Part shown: positions 9,141 to 17,529 of the stretch, in pieces
Numbering within the stretch: position 1 is the stretch's first letter
Layout: each line of letters starts with the position of its first letter
Assembly (NCBI GenBank): GCA_003280605.1
Contig: QCEM01000018.1
Span: forward strand, 1 to 39,595
Length of the DNA stretch: 39,595 nt
Direction: 5' to 3'
From: SAR116 cluster bacterium AG-355-O21
Lineage (GTDB): Bacteria > Pseudomonadota > Alphaproteobacteria > Thalassobaculales > Thalassobaculaceae
Position numbers and translations under genes: made by a program
Notes under the pieces: model-generated
The model's input: the letters and a program-made list of their open reading frames with translations, nothing else
Told to the model about the DNA's origin: nothing
The model's database searches: none

Positions 9141-9815
9141 TTAAAAAAGCGCTCTTTGCGCAATTTCAACGGGTTTCAGCAAATCGGCATCATCATTGTT
9201 AACGCCGCCGACCTTGTCTGACACAGGGAAACTGATCAGGTTATCACCATCAAAGGGCTGACAGATTTCCTGGCGATCAGCGATTGACCCGGTTAGCCAT
9301 TTTTCGAAATCTGACGCCTGCAACATGACAGGCATACGGTGATGGATGGCGGCAATAACAGGGGCTGCTTGCGTGGTCAGGATTGAAAAACTTTCCACAT
9401 GACCATCGGGGCCCTGCCATTTCTCCCAAATACCGGCAAACGCAAAAGCCCGGCGGTCCTGTAACTCGATCCGATAGGCTTGCTTCTCTTGGCCGCGCTT
9501 TTGCCATTCATAAAACCCGTCAGCAGGAACCAAACAGGGCCGAGCTGAAAAAGCTGCCCGAAATGATGGTTTTTCAGCGACTGTCTCGCTGCGGGCATTG
9601 ATCAGACGGGCCGCCCCGGAGGTATCACGCGCCCATGCGGGGACAAGCCCCCAGCGCAATATCTTAAGATGCCGCTGACCGTCAATGTTCAAAACCACAG
9701 GCGCACCCTGGGTCGGCGCGAGATTATAACGCGGCGCTAAATTCGGGATCTCTGCAAAATCAAACAATTCACGCATTGCGTCAGGCGGGGTGGTAAGTGA
9801 ATAGCGTCCGCACAT
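9141..9815 (-). CDS. SOS response-associated peptidase (SRAP/YedK-like) abasic-site protein
   Basis: A 224-residue SRAP-domain protein of the YedK/HMCES family, which crosslinks covalently to abasic sites in single-stranded DNA through its second residue. The start MCGRYSL puts the required Cys at position 2, which fixes the start codon. Further family blocks are PRYNLAPTQ, WGLVPAWA, LINARSETV, PSFR and CLVPADGFYEWQ with the conserved Glu. The histidine of HHRMPV is also present. It overlaps nothing and is convergent with the membrane protein at 8019-9137, only 3 bp away. It is divergent from cysQ. Confidence 0.93.
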   Translation of the reverse strand: MCGRYSLTTPPDAMRELFDFAEIPNLAPRYNLAPTQGAPVVLNIDGQRHLKILRWGLVPAWARDTSGAARLINARSETVAEKPSFRAAFSARPCLVPADGFYEWQKRGQEKQAYRIELQDRRAFAFAGIWEKWQGPDGHVESFSILTTQAAPVIAAIHHRMPVMLQASDFEKWLTGSIADRQEICQPFDGDNLISFPVSDKVGGVNNDDADLLKPVEIAQRALF

Positions 9816-9914
9816 GTGTGATTTTCCTTATCAAGCCCGCCAATAATGGTAGTCTTTGACAGCATCAAAGATATCGACAAGATTAGATCAGCTCACCCTA
9901 TCTAAGGCAAATCA

Positions 9915-10691
9915 ATGCTCGAAATTAATCGCGATCTCATGGACCGCCTGGTCAGCGTATGTCGGCGTGCCGGTGATGTTATCTTGGAGGTTTATGAAAG
10001 CGATTTTGACGTTGACGGTAAGGTTGACGGCTCGCCCGTTACCGAAGCTGATCGCCGGGCCGAGGCCATTATCCTGCCGGTCCTGGCCGAAATCGCACCA
10101 GAAATCCCAGCCATTGCCGAAGAAAGTGTTTCTGCCGGGATAATTCCTGACATCACCGGCAATCGGTTTTGGCTTATCGACCCGTTAGACGGCACCAAGG
10201 AATTCATCAAAAAAAATGGCGATTTCACTGTCAATATTGGTTTAATCGAGGACCGGACACCGATTGCCGGTGTGGTTTACCGACCTGTGAGCGATACTTT
10301 TTGGGTTGGTGCGCGCGGACTTGGCGCCTGGCGCATTGAGGCGGGAAAAGAAACAACGCTGCAGGTCCGGGATGCTGACCCTGTTGGCGGACTTACGGTG
10401 ATTGCAAGCAGCTCGCACCGCTCTGCGGAACTGGAGAGATATATTGCGTCACTGCCAAAAGTGCGCAACTCAATTTCACGCGGTTCATCCCTAAAATTCT
10501 GTCTCATTGCCGAAGGGACAGCTGATATTTACCCCAGGATTGGCCCAACGATGGAATGGGATACCGCCGCAGGCCAAGCTGTCGTTGAGGCCGCCGGTGG
10601 GTCGGTTGAAGCCTATGAAGGCGGTCCTTTCAGATATCAAAAACCGAATTTCCGGAACGGTTATTTCATCGTGAAGGGCGGCGGTCTTTAA
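9915..10691 (+). CDS. cysQ: 3'(2'),5'-bisphosphate nucleotidase CysQ
   Basis: A 258-residue inositol-monophosphatase-fold enzyme expected to hydrolyse adenosine 3',5'-bisphosphate (PAP), the by-product of sulfate assimilation and sulfo-transfer. The metal-binding motifs are PVTEADRRAE, EE in AIAEESV, WLIDPLDGTKEF and GPTMEWDTAAG. The spacing of DPLDGTKEF and the length match CysQ better than inositol monophosphatase (SuhB). AAGG lies just before the ATG. It is followed 35 bp later by a carboxymuconolactone-decarboxylase-like gene on the same strand. No other sulfate-assimilation gene is in the window. Confidence 0.9.
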   Translation: MLEINRDLMDRLVSVCRRAGDVILEVYESDFDVDGKVDGSPVTEADRRAEAIILPVLAEIAPEIPAIAEESVSAGIIPDITGNRFWLIDPLDGTKEFIKKNGDFTVNIGLIEDRTPIAGVVYRPVSDTFWVGARGLGAWRIEAGKETTLQVRDADPVGGLTVIASSSHRSAELERYIASLPKVRNSISRGSSLKFCLIAEGTADIYPRIGPTMEWDTAAGQAVVEAAGGSVEAYEGGPFRYQKPNFRNGYFIVKGGGL

Positions 10692-10726
10692 GACAAAAAA
10701 TATCTATTAAACAGGGAGTTAAAATA

Positions 10727-11269
10727 ATGCGGGTTGAGAACCTATCAGCCGATCAGTTGGATAGTGATCAAAAGAAACTGTATGACGATATTATGGCAAG
10801 CCCCCGTGGCCGTGTTGAAGGACCACATAAAGTCTGGTTGCACAGCCCACATCTTGGTGACCATGCCCAACGCCTTGGCGCCTATTGTCGGTTTGGCAGC
10901 GCTTTACCGCCGCGTTTGTCCGAGCTGGCAATTTGTGTAACCGGACGTTTTTGGTGCGCCCATTACGAATGGTATGTGCATGCACCATTGGCGATTAAGG
11001 CTGGTATCAGCGAGGACATCATCACAGCCATTCGGGAAAACCGCCAACCAAGCTTTGTTGAAGAAGATGAGCAATTGGTTCACGATATTTCTCTTGTCCT
11101 GCATCGCGACCACCGGATTCCAGACGATCTATACCGCCGAGGCACAGAGGTTTTAGGCACCAAAGCAATGGTCGATCTGGTCGGCTTACTTGGCTATTAC
11201 ACGCTCATTTCCATGACCTTAAATGCCTTTGACGTGCAACTACCGGGGGATGCGGTTTCCGACCTTTAA
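10727..11269 (+). CDS. Carboxymuconolactone decarboxylase-like (AhpD-fold) protein
   Basis: A 180-residue protein of the carboxymuconolactone decarboxylase/AhpD-like fold. The key segment RFWCAHYEWYVHAPLAIKAGI has a Cys-x-His arrangement, not the CxxC of true AhpD peroxidases, so a thiol peroxidase role is not assured. The pattern (PHKVWLHSP, LPPRLSELAIC) matches the large set of uncharacterised members linked to catabolic enzymes. GGGAG lies 9 bases before the ATG. It is probably co-transcribed with cysQ and ends 9 bp before the convergent efflux gene. Confidence 0.82.
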   Translation: MRVENLSADQLDSDQKKLYDDIMASPRGRVEGPHKVWLHSPHLGDHAQRLGAYCRFGSALPPRLSELAICVTGRFWCAHYEWYVHAPLAIKAGISEDIITAIRENRQPSFVEEDEQLVHDISLVLHRDHRIPDDLYRRGTEVLGTKAMVDLVGLLGYYTLISMTLNAFDVQLPGDAVSDL

Positions 11270-11278
11270 CCTGACCGG

Positions 11279-12835
11279 TTAATGGCTCTTTGATCGGGGC
11301 TCACGCATCAGAATGGCGGCGGCAATTGCCGCCACCACGAACCCGAGGGCGAGCACTAAAAAGGCCGTCTGAAACGAGGCCTCCAGCGCCTTTAGGGATA
11401 ATAGATCACGCAGATAAGACATCGCAGCGGTATTGCTCGCTGATGCCGGTAAGCCGCCGGAAGCAAACAATGCCGATAGATCCAGCATTGCTGCACGGGT
11501 TGCCTCGTTTGCCGATGTCTGCATGGCGGCGAGTGATTTTATGGCACCGCCAAAGCGCACATCCAGCGTTATCGCTAACGCGTTAACGCCAATGGCTGCC
11601 CCCGTCATGCGTACGAAATTCAACGTTCCCGACGCATATGGCACAAGTTCAGGCGGAACCGCACTTAGCGCTGAATAGTTCAACGCCGGCATCACAATGC
11701 CCAAACCGATGCGGCCAAAGGCGATCATCCAAGCCAAGGTCCAAAACGCTGTTTCCATACTGCTGCTGGCCAGCCACCAATTGGAAATCGCAAACAAGAT
11801 CAATCCGACAGGCATCAAAATTGACGGTGACACACGTTGCGATAACCGGCCGGCGATTGGAAAGGTCAGCATCGCAACAATACCGCCAGGCAACAGCATG
11901 ATCCCAGCATCGGTGGCGCTATATGAATGAACCAATTGCGCCAAGATTGGTGCCAAATAGATCGACCCAAACATGCCGGCGCCAAACATTGCGCCGACAA
12001 TCGTTGCCATCACATACATACGATAGGTAAACAACCGCATCTGAATAAGCGGATGGCGGCTGCGCAGCTCGATAATGACAAAGGCGACGGCCGCCAATGC
12101 CGCGCCAAAAAGCATCGCAAAACTACGGTCATCCCACCAGCCTTCGCGCTGGCTGGCGGTAATGCCATTTAAGAAAAGTAAAGTTGCTGCCGTAACCAAA
12201 CAAAAACTTAGTAAATTGAATGGTGCACGGTGGGCATTCGGGTCCTTAAGTGGCATGAAAAACAGTCCGGCGACCGCAGCCAGTAACGCAAAGGGGACCG
12301 CGCCGACAAAGCTGTAGCGCCACCCAATCCCGTCAACAATCATCCCCCCCAGGATCGGGCCAATTGCCGGCCCCATGACAATCCCCATACCCACCAGACC
12401 CATTGCCTTGCCGCGCTCATGCGGCTCAAACACCAAAAACAGCGTGCCGATAACAAGTGGCTGAATGATCCCGGCACAAAACCCCTGCAACGCGCGCGCC
12501 AAAACCACCGTCAGATAATTCGGTGCCAGCAATCCGGCAATTGATGCTGCGGTAAAAATTAAAATCGCCCCAAGGAAAACAGTGCGGGCACCAAAGCGCG
12601 TCACCAAGGCAGCATTCGCCAGCATCGACACCGTCATGGCGGCAAGAAAGCCGGACGACATCCAATGCGCTTGATCCTGTCCCAAACCATAGGCGCCCAT
12701 AATGTGGGGCACGGCAACATTGATCATGGTTGACGCCATGATCAGCGCAATCATCCCCAACACGCCCGCGAACATGACCCCGGTGCGACCGCCCACATAG
12801 CTTGACGGTGCTGAAGGTGCGCCGGCTACCGCCAT
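11279..12835 (-). CDS. DHA2-family multidrug efflux permease (EmrB-like)
   Basis: A 518-residue integral membrane transporter of the major facilitator superfamily, DHA2 (14-helix) drug:proton antiporter family. Hydrophobic helices cover nearly the whole length. The conserved loop after helix 2 reads ALVTRFGARTVF, and motif C, typical of antiporters, is MGIVMGPAIGPILGGMIVD. The gene starts 36 bp after the HlyD-type adaptor gene on the same strand, the standard EmrA-EmrB order. Together with an outer-membrane channel encoded elsewhere it would export hydrophobic compounds. The substrate is unknown, and no TetR or MarR regulator is adjacent. Confidence 0.9.
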   Translation of the reverse strand: MAVAGAPSAPSSYVGGRTGVMFAGVLGMIALIMASTMINVAVPHIMGAYGLGQDQAHWMSSGFLAAMTVSMLANAALVTRFGARTVFLGAILIFTAASIAGLLAPNYLTVVLARALQGFCAGIIQPLVIGTLFLVFEPHERGKAMGLVGMGIVMGPAIGPILGGMIVDGIGWRYSFVGAVPFALLAAVAGLFFMPLKDPNAHRAPFNLLSFCLVTAATLLFLNGITASQREGWWDDRSFAMLFGAALAAVAFVIIELRSRHPLIQMRLFTYRMYVMATIVGAMFGAGMFGSIYLAPILAQLVHSYSATDAGIMLLPGGIVAMLTFPIAGRLSQRVSPSILMPVGLILFAISNWWLASSSMETAFWTLAWMIAFGRIGLGIVMPALNYSALSAVPPELVPYASGTLNFVRMTGAAIGVNALAITLDVRFGGAIKSLAAMQTSANEATRAAMLDLSALFASGGLPASASNTAAMSYLRDLLSLKALEASFQTAFLVLALGFVVAAIAAAILMREPRSKSH

Positions 12836-12871
12836 GGTAATTGTCCACGTCTGGAGAACGCTGCCGGCACG

Positions 12872-14047
12872 TTAAAACAACTGCTTCTTTTTGGCATGAA
12901 TGCTGATTTCAACCATCATCCCGGGCTTTAGTTTATCGCCAGGTTTATCAACCTCTATATGGGTTTCAATGCGTTGTGTGACTTTTGTAAAATTGCCGGA
13001 TTGATTGAGATTTGGCAGCAATGAAAACCGGCTGTTCGCGGCCGCACCAATATGGCTTACCCGGCCAGTGAAAACGTCATCAGCATAGGCGTCAACACGG
13101 ATATCAACGGTGTCGCCGACACTGACGCGCGCAATATCGGTCTCACGCAGATTGGCCTCGACCCAAAGCTGTGCGGGATTATGAATAACCATGATCCGTG
13201 CGCCACGGGCAACAAACTCACCGGCCTGCGCAAAGGTTTGATCCACCACACCTGACAATGGGCTGCGAATGACACGGCGCTCAATCTCATGTGATTGCCG
13301 ATCAATCGCCGCCATGACCTCAACACGTTGCGCTTTCTTACCGGCGATTTTTGCATCCAAAACCTGCTGTTGACCGGCCTCGGCCTCGGCCTGAGCAACC
13401 GCTGCTTCCGCCGCCTTTACCCCGGCCTCAAGCTGGACTTTTTTCTGGCCCGCCTTCAAGGCATCGGTGCGCGCTCGATCTAGCCGCGAGCGCGGCGTAT
13501 TGCCGGCCCGCGCCAACGCTTTAATACGTTTTAATTCAGCCTCCGCAAAGCTGTGCTCGTAGCGAACCAAAACCAGTTCTGCTGCTACCTCAGCCAATTC
13601 CGCCTTGCGCGTCGCAACAGCGGATGCCAATCGCTGAACCGCGAGTGCGCGGTCACTCTCGATTTGAGAAATTTCCGCATCAATTGTCGCCAGCTGACTT
13701 TCCAGCTCGGAGCGTTTCAAGCGCGCATCGGTACCGTCAATGCGAGCTAATACCTGACCCAATTCGACAACATCACCCTCATTAACGGCACGGGCCGTCA
13801 TTTCACCACTTGCGGTTGCCCCGACCACCACAAAGTCGGCCATGATTCGGGCATCCGTCTCGGTCACATAAAGCAGCGAATTTCGCACCCAGGTTTGGGC
13901 CCAATAGCCAAGACCGGCGACAACCACCAAAATGCCAACAACTCGGCTAATTTGCCCAAACGCACGCCGGTACCGGGGCTTTTGACGTACCACTGTCGCA
14001 TCCAGGGCCGTCGTATCCTGGGCAGTCGCTGAGGTTTCTTCGGTCAT
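12872..14047 (-). CDS. HlyD-family membrane fusion protein (EmrA-like)
   Basis: A 391-residue periplasmic adaptor for the adjacent EmrB-type pump. It has a short cytoplasmic tail and one N-terminal membrane helix (about residues 34-52, VVGILVVVAGLGYWAQTWV). A biotinyl-lipoyl half-motif follows (AVNEGDVVELGQVLARIDG), then a long coiled-coil hairpin rich in Ala, Glu and Lys (about 110-235). The second half-motif is RSPLSGVVDQTFAQAGEFV, and beta-barrel segments run to the C-terminus. This is the usual architecture of EmrA. It is first in the two-gene operon; its promoter should lie in 14048-14187. Confidence 0.9.
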   Translation of the reverse strand: MTEETSATAQDTTALDATVVRQKPRYRRAFGQISRVVGILVVVAGLGYWAQTWVRNSLLYVTETDARIMADFVVVGATASGEMTARAVNEGDVVELGQVLARIDGTDARLKRSELESQLATIDAEISQIESDRALAVQRLASAVATRKAELAEVAAELVLVRYEHSFAEAELKRIKALARAGNTPRSRLDRARTDALKAGQKKVQLEAGVKAAEAAVAQAEAEAGQQQVLDAKIAGKKAQRVEVMAAIDRQSHEIERRVIRSPLSGVVDQTFAQAGEFVARGARIMVIHNPAQLWVEANLRETDIARVSVGDTVDIRVDAYADDVFTGRVSHIGAAANSRFSLLPNLNQSGNFTKVTQRIETHIEVDKPGDKLKPGMMVEISIHAKKKQLF

Positions 14048-14105
14048 CTATTCCGGTCCATCCTAATACGACGCCCTAACAACGCATCGTAGAGCCTGAA
14101 ATGAC

Positions 14106-14129
14106 AGTATAAACATTGATAATTGTTAT
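14106..14129 (-). promoter_or_regulatory. Possible promoter region of the emrAB-like operon
   Basis: Upstream of the HlyD-type gene, the minus strand reads TATACT (complement of 14106-14111), a good -10 match. It is next to the short inverted repeat ATAATTGTTAT (14119-14129). No convincing -35 hexamer sits at 16-18 bp. The AT-rich repeat could bind a repressor; this is a guess from position and composition. Confidence 0.25.
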
Positions 14130-14187
14130 TGAGGTGACTTTTTTAAGAGCGCCGCAATCTGGCACGGCTGCCACCAGGATTGGAAAC

Positions 14188-14652
14188 TTAAGCAGGTGAG
14201 ACCGGGCGCAGCTTTACCAATTGCATCAATTCAAAGCTCATTACCAAAACATCGTCTTGATTATAGGTTCGATAACACACCCGAACATCACCCAAATCAC
14301 GACCAGGTCGCGGTGCCTGTATCGTCAAAATTTCAGCCGTGACATGCAGGCTGTCACCTGGATAAACAGGCTTGAACCAGCGCAACGCGTCAAGTCCTCG
14401 GCCGCCGGCATTGGCCCCAATAAGGCCACTAGCCTCTAAACCCAGCCGTGAGGAAATCGCCAATGTGTGCAGTCCACTGGCAATCAGGCCGCCGAAGATA
14501 GATTGTGCCCCATCGGGTAGGCTGATGTGAAAGGGCTGCGGATCATAGGCCCAGGCAAACTCGAGAATCTCCGCCTCGCTTAATGTCCGCGAAAAACTTC
14601 GAAAGCAGTCACCGACGCTAAGGTCGTCAAAATAGCGCAGTGGGGCACTCAC
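14188..14652 (-). CDS. MaoC-family (R)-specific enoyl-CoA hydratase-like protein
   Basis: A 154-residue single hot-dog-domain protein of the MaoC dehydratase family. The hydratase-2 motif is visible as FAWAYDPQPFH, with the catalytic Asp and His, followed by FGGLIASGLHTLAI. Members hydrate enoyl-CoA or related acyl-CoA thioesters. The start codon overlaps the stop of the upstream dehydrogenase gene by 4 bp (ATGA), so the two are translationally coupled. Such MaoC proteins also act in C4/C5 dicarboxyl-CoA metabolism (mesaconyl-CoA hydratase), which would fit a beta-hydroxyacid dehydrogenase partner, but the exact substrate is not readable. Confidence 0.86.
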   Translation of the reverse strand: MSAPLRYFDDLSVGDCFRSFSRTLSEAEILEFAWAYDPQPFHISLPDGAQSIFGGLIASGLHTLAISSRLGLEASGLIGANAGGRGLDALRWFKPVYPGDSLHVTAEILTIQAPRPGRDLGDVRVCYRTYNQDDVLVMSFELMQLVKLRPVSPA

Positions 14653-15710
14653 TTAAGGGCCTCGACAATCGCATTGCCAAGGTCACTGGTACTTGCCTGA
14701 CCGCCAATATCGGGCGTTTTTGGACCGCCGCCTTGCAGAACCGTCTCAATGGCACCGACAATCTCATCGGCTGCCGCTTGATGGCCAAGATGCTCAAGCA
14801 TCATCGCACCTGACCATATTTGACCAATCGGGTTCGCAATCTTTTTACCGGCAATGTCCGGGGCGCTGCCATGAACAGGCTCAAACATTGATGGGTAATC
14901 GCCTTCGGGATTGATATTGGCCGATGGCGCAATGCCGATTGAACCAGCCACCGCAGGGCCAAGATCGGATAGAATATCGCCAAATAGGTTAGAGCCAACA
15001 ACCACATCGAACCAATCTGGATGCAACACGAAATGCGCCGTTAAAATATCAATATGATATTTGTCCGTATCAAGGTTGGGAAATTCGGCGGCAATCGCCT
15101 CAAAGCGCTCATCCCAATACGGCATGGTATGAATAATGCCGTTCGATTTGGTTGCTGATGTCACCTTCTTTTTGCCCAAACGTTGGCAGAGCTCAAAGGC
15201 ATAGCGCATGACCCTGTCTGTGCCGAGCCGGGTAAAGACGGTCTCCTGCATTGCAAGTTCATGCTCGGTGCCTTGGTAAAGGCGGCCACCAATTTCAGAA
15301 TATTCGCCTTCGTTATTTTCGCGCACGACCCAAAAATCAATATCTTCCGGGCCACGGCCAGCAAGCGGGCAAGGCATGCCAGCCATCATCCGCACCGGCC
15401 GAAGATTAATGTACTGCTGCATCGCCCGGCGGATCGGGATGAGCAGTTTCCACAAAGAAACATGATCGGGGACACCCGGAAAACCAACCGCGCCGAGGAA
15501 AATGGAATCAAACTCTTTAAGCTGCTCTAAACCATCGCCTGGCATGAACTCACCGGTGCGGTGGAAACGTTCGCAGCTCCAATCAAATTCGGTGAATTTA
15601 AAATCAAGGCCATGGCGAGCACTGACCGCCTCAAGAACTTTCAAGCCTTCGGGAACAACTTCCCAACCGATCCCGTCGCCCGGAATAACCGCAATTTTAA
15701 GCTGTGTCAT
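14649..15710 (-). CDS. Isocitrate/isopropylmalate dehydrogenase family, tartrate/D-malate dehydrogenase-like
   Basis: A 353-residue NAD-dependent beta-hydroxyacid oxidative decarboxylase. It has IAVIPGDGIGWEVVPEG at the N-terminus, NLRPVRM and VVRENNEGEYSEIGG in the active-site region. The family signature with metal-binding Asp is FDVVVGSNLFGDILSDLGP, and EPVHGSAPDIAGK is NAD-binding. The sequence is closest to TtuC/DmlA (tartrate or D-malate dehydrogenase) and lacks leuCD neighbours, so LeuB is unlikely. I chose ATG 15710 because the family begins there; an in-frame start at 15743 adds 11 residues with no homology. It is coupled to the MaoC gene by a 4-bp overlap. Confidence 0.87.
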   Translation of the reverse strand: MTQLKIAVIPGDGIGWEVVPEGLKVLEAVSARHGLDFKFTEFDWSCERFHRTGEFMPGDGLEQLKEFDSIFLGAVGFPGVPDHVSLWKLLIPIRRAMQQYINLRPVRMMAGMPCPLAGRGPEDIDFWVVRENNEGEYSEIGGRLYQGTEHELAMQETVFTRLGTDRVMRYAFELCQRLGKKKVTSATKSNGIIHTMPYWDERFEAIAAEFPNLDTDKYHIDILTAHFVLHPDWFDVVVGSNLFGDILSDLGPAVAGSIGIAPSANINPEGDYPSMFEPVHGSAPDIAGKKIANPIGQIWSGAMMLEHLGHQAAADEIVGAIETVLQGGGPKTPDIGGQASTSDLGNAIVEALK

Positions 15711-15806
15711 AATCTTCCATGGAATATCTGCGTGAAGTCGCAAGTTTAGACCGAATTCACCAAGGCGGGAAGCGCCGCATTTAGAGCGTTGAAATGCGCC
15801 CCTCCG

Positions 15807-16631
15807 TTAAATTGAAATAACGCCTTTTAAATAGCTGACCGCCTGGCCTGAAATAATTACGCGGGCCCCTGCCAGCCGGCAGCTCAACTGGCCGCCACGG
15901 GCTGATATCTGCCGCGCAGTTAAATCAGTTTTACCCAATCGATCAGCCCAATACGGAGTCAGCAAACTATGGTTTGAGCCTGTCACCGGATCCTCATCAA
16001 TACCTTGCGACGGCGCGAAATATCGAGACACAAAATCGCATCCGAGATCACCGCCAGGGGCTGTCACACACACCGAGATCGGGTCTAGCCGTTTTAAGCC
16101 GCTGAAATCAGGGCGCATTTGCCGGATGATCTGTGGGTCATCATAAACAGCCACAAGACGCGCCTTTTCGTTTTCATCCGGCGCATCAAAAACACCCACA
16201 GGTGTGGCTCCCAAGGCGGCATGCAAATCGTTGAAAAACGTCTCTGAAGCAGCATAGGGTGCAATCGGATAAGCTGGGAAATTCATTGCTAAGATGTCGC
16301 CGCTTTTGCTGACTTTCAGTAACCCCGAACGGGTTTTAAACGTCACCTGATCCCGATCAGACAAGGGGCCGCGCAGAAGGTGATGGCCTGTTGCAAGGGT
16401 TGCGTGACCGCATAAATCAACTTCCACGGCCGGGGTAAACCAGCGCAAATGGTAATCTGCCTGACCGTCGTTTTCGGCAACAATAAAAGCTGTTTCGGAA
16501 AGATTATTTTCACCGGCGATGGCCAAAAGTTGATCATCATTCAACCATCCATCAAGTGGGCAAACGGCAGCTGGGTTACCGCCAAATACGGTATCGGTAA
16601 AAGCGTCTATTTGATGGATCTCAATATCCAT
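15807..16631 (-). CDS. PhzF-family isomerase/epimerase
   Basis: A 274-residue protein of the PhzF family, which shares the diaminopimelate-epimerase fold. Signatures are the N-terminal QIDAFTDTVFGGNPAAVCPL, the catalytic Glu in NNLSETAFIV, DLCGHATLATGH and the C-terminal DEDPVTGSNHSLL. No phenazine genes are nearby, so it is one of the many PhzF-like proteins of unknown substrate. It begins 15 bp after the AlaX-type gene and is probably in the same operon, with ACTT/AGGA-type purines before the ATG. The functional link between an alanyl-tRNA editing protein and this isomerase is unclear. Confidence 0.87.
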   Translation of the reverse strand: MDIEIHQIDAFTDTVFGGNPAAVCPLDGWLNDDQLLAIAGENNLSETAFIVAENDGQADYHLRWFTPAVEVDLCGHATLATGHHLLRGPLSDRDQVTFKTRSGLLKVSKSGDILAMNFPAYPIAPYAASETFFNDLHAALGATPVGVFDAPDENEKARLVAVYDDPQIIRQMRPDFSGLKRLDPISVCVTAPGGDLGCDFVSRYFAPSQGIDEDPVTGSNHSLLTPYWADRLGKTDLTARQISARGGQLSCRLAGARVIISGQAVSYLKGVISI

Positions 16632-16646
16632 TCCGAAGTCCTCTTT

Positions 16647-17351
16647 TTAGGCATCAAACACAATGCTGATGCGGCGATTTTGCTTACCTTTGTTTTCGAT
16701 TTTTGAGATTCTCACGGCGCCAATTTCGCCCGTTGCCTTAAGGTGTGTGCCGCCGCAAGGCTGAAAGTCAATGTCTTCGCCAATTCTGATCATACGGACA
16801 TGACCCGCGCCCGTCGGTGGTTGCACCGACATGGTACGCACCAAATCAGGGTTGGCCGCCAACTCGGCATCACTGATCTGGGAAATGGTCAATGGGTGGT
16901 TTGCTTCGACCAGCGCCATTAGGCGGGCCGTGAGCTGGTCCTTATCTGGTCGCTCACCGGGAATATCAAAATCAAGGCGGCTTTTGTCCGCCCCTGCTTG
17001 ACCGCCCGTCACCGCACCGTCAATGAGCGAACAGAGCACATGCATGCAGGTATGCATTCGCATATGGCGGTAACGCCGCGACCAATCAATCTCGCAAGTG
17101 ACCGTCTCGCCGACAGCTGGAAGCACCGCCTCATCGGCCGGAATATGAAGGATCCCGCCATCACCTTTGCGGGTATCTACGATGGGTATTTCTTGGTCAC
17201 CAAAGCGCAGCACGCCAATATCGCCCGGCTGGCCGCCGCCATTTGGATAAAAGACCGTTCGATCCAAGATAATTCCGCCGCTATCTGCTGACTGGACCGT
17301 TGCCGTGCATTCGGTCTGATAGGAATCTTGGCGGAAAAGTTCTTCGGTCAT
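16647..17351 (-). CDS. Alanyl-tRNA editing protein AlaX-like
   Basis: A 234-residue free-standing editing domain related to the AlaRS C-terminal half, expected to hydrolyse mischarged Ser- or Gly-tRNA(Ala). The substrate-binding motif GGGQPGD and the metal-site motifs HMRMHTCMHVL (HxxxH-type) and PCGGTHLKATGEIG (CxxxH-type) are present. The ATG at 17351 is preferred over the in-frame start at 17381 because AGGAG lies 8 bases upstream. It is first in a probable operon with the PhzF-like gene. Its own upstream region is shared with the divergent larB gene and contains a long hairpin. Confidence 0.9.
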   Translation of the reverse strand: MTEELFRQDSYQTECTATVQSADSGGIILDRTVFYPNGGGQPGDIGVLRFGDQEIPIVDTRKGDGGILHIPADEAVLPAVGETVTCEIDWSRRYRHMRMHTCMHVLCSLIDGAVTGGQAGADKSRLDFDIPGERPDKDQLTARLMALVEANHPLTISQISDAELAANPDLVRTMSVQPPTGAGHVRMIRIGEDIDFQPCGGTHLKATGEIGAVRISKIENKGKQNRRISIVFDA

Positions 17352-17411
17352 CAAGGGAACTCCTGCAACTGCGCGTCTCACGTTTCGAGGGAAAACTTTA
17401 ATCGATTGCGA

Positions 17412-17472
17412 CCGGCAAGTCGATGTTAACAGGACTGAGCATCGACATTTGCCGGCTGCTCGACGGCTTTTT
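17412..17472 (+). promoter_or_regulatory. Long hairpin with overlapping terminator-like element upstream of larB
   Basis: CCGGCAA-GTCGATG (17412-17425) pairs with CATCGAC-AT-TTGCCGG (17440-17455), a 14-bp stem interrupted only by a 2-base bulge, with a 14-base loop. The distal arm overlaps a second, shorter possible pairing, GCCG (17451-17454) with CGGC (17464-17467). That one is followed directly by TTTTT (17468-17472). This is the geometry of an attenuator with mutually exclusive structures, 58 bp before larB. I do not recognise a known riboswitch class. It could instead be an operator between the divergent genes. Confidence 0.4.
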
Positions 17473-17529
17473 AGCGCTGAGCTGTCGGCAGAGCTTGGCG
17501 GTCGTCCTTGGGCGGTGTAAATAGCTTAT

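Noticed and set aside
9141-9170. GCGC hairpin with flanking A/T runs between 9137 and the SRAP gene end as a bidirectional terminator
   Set aside because: The stem is only 4 bp and overlaps coding sequence of the SRAP gene.
15807-16631. Phenazine biosynthesis gene phzF
   Set aside because: No other phenazine gene is present. PhzF-like proteins are widespread with unrelated roles, so only the family is claimed.
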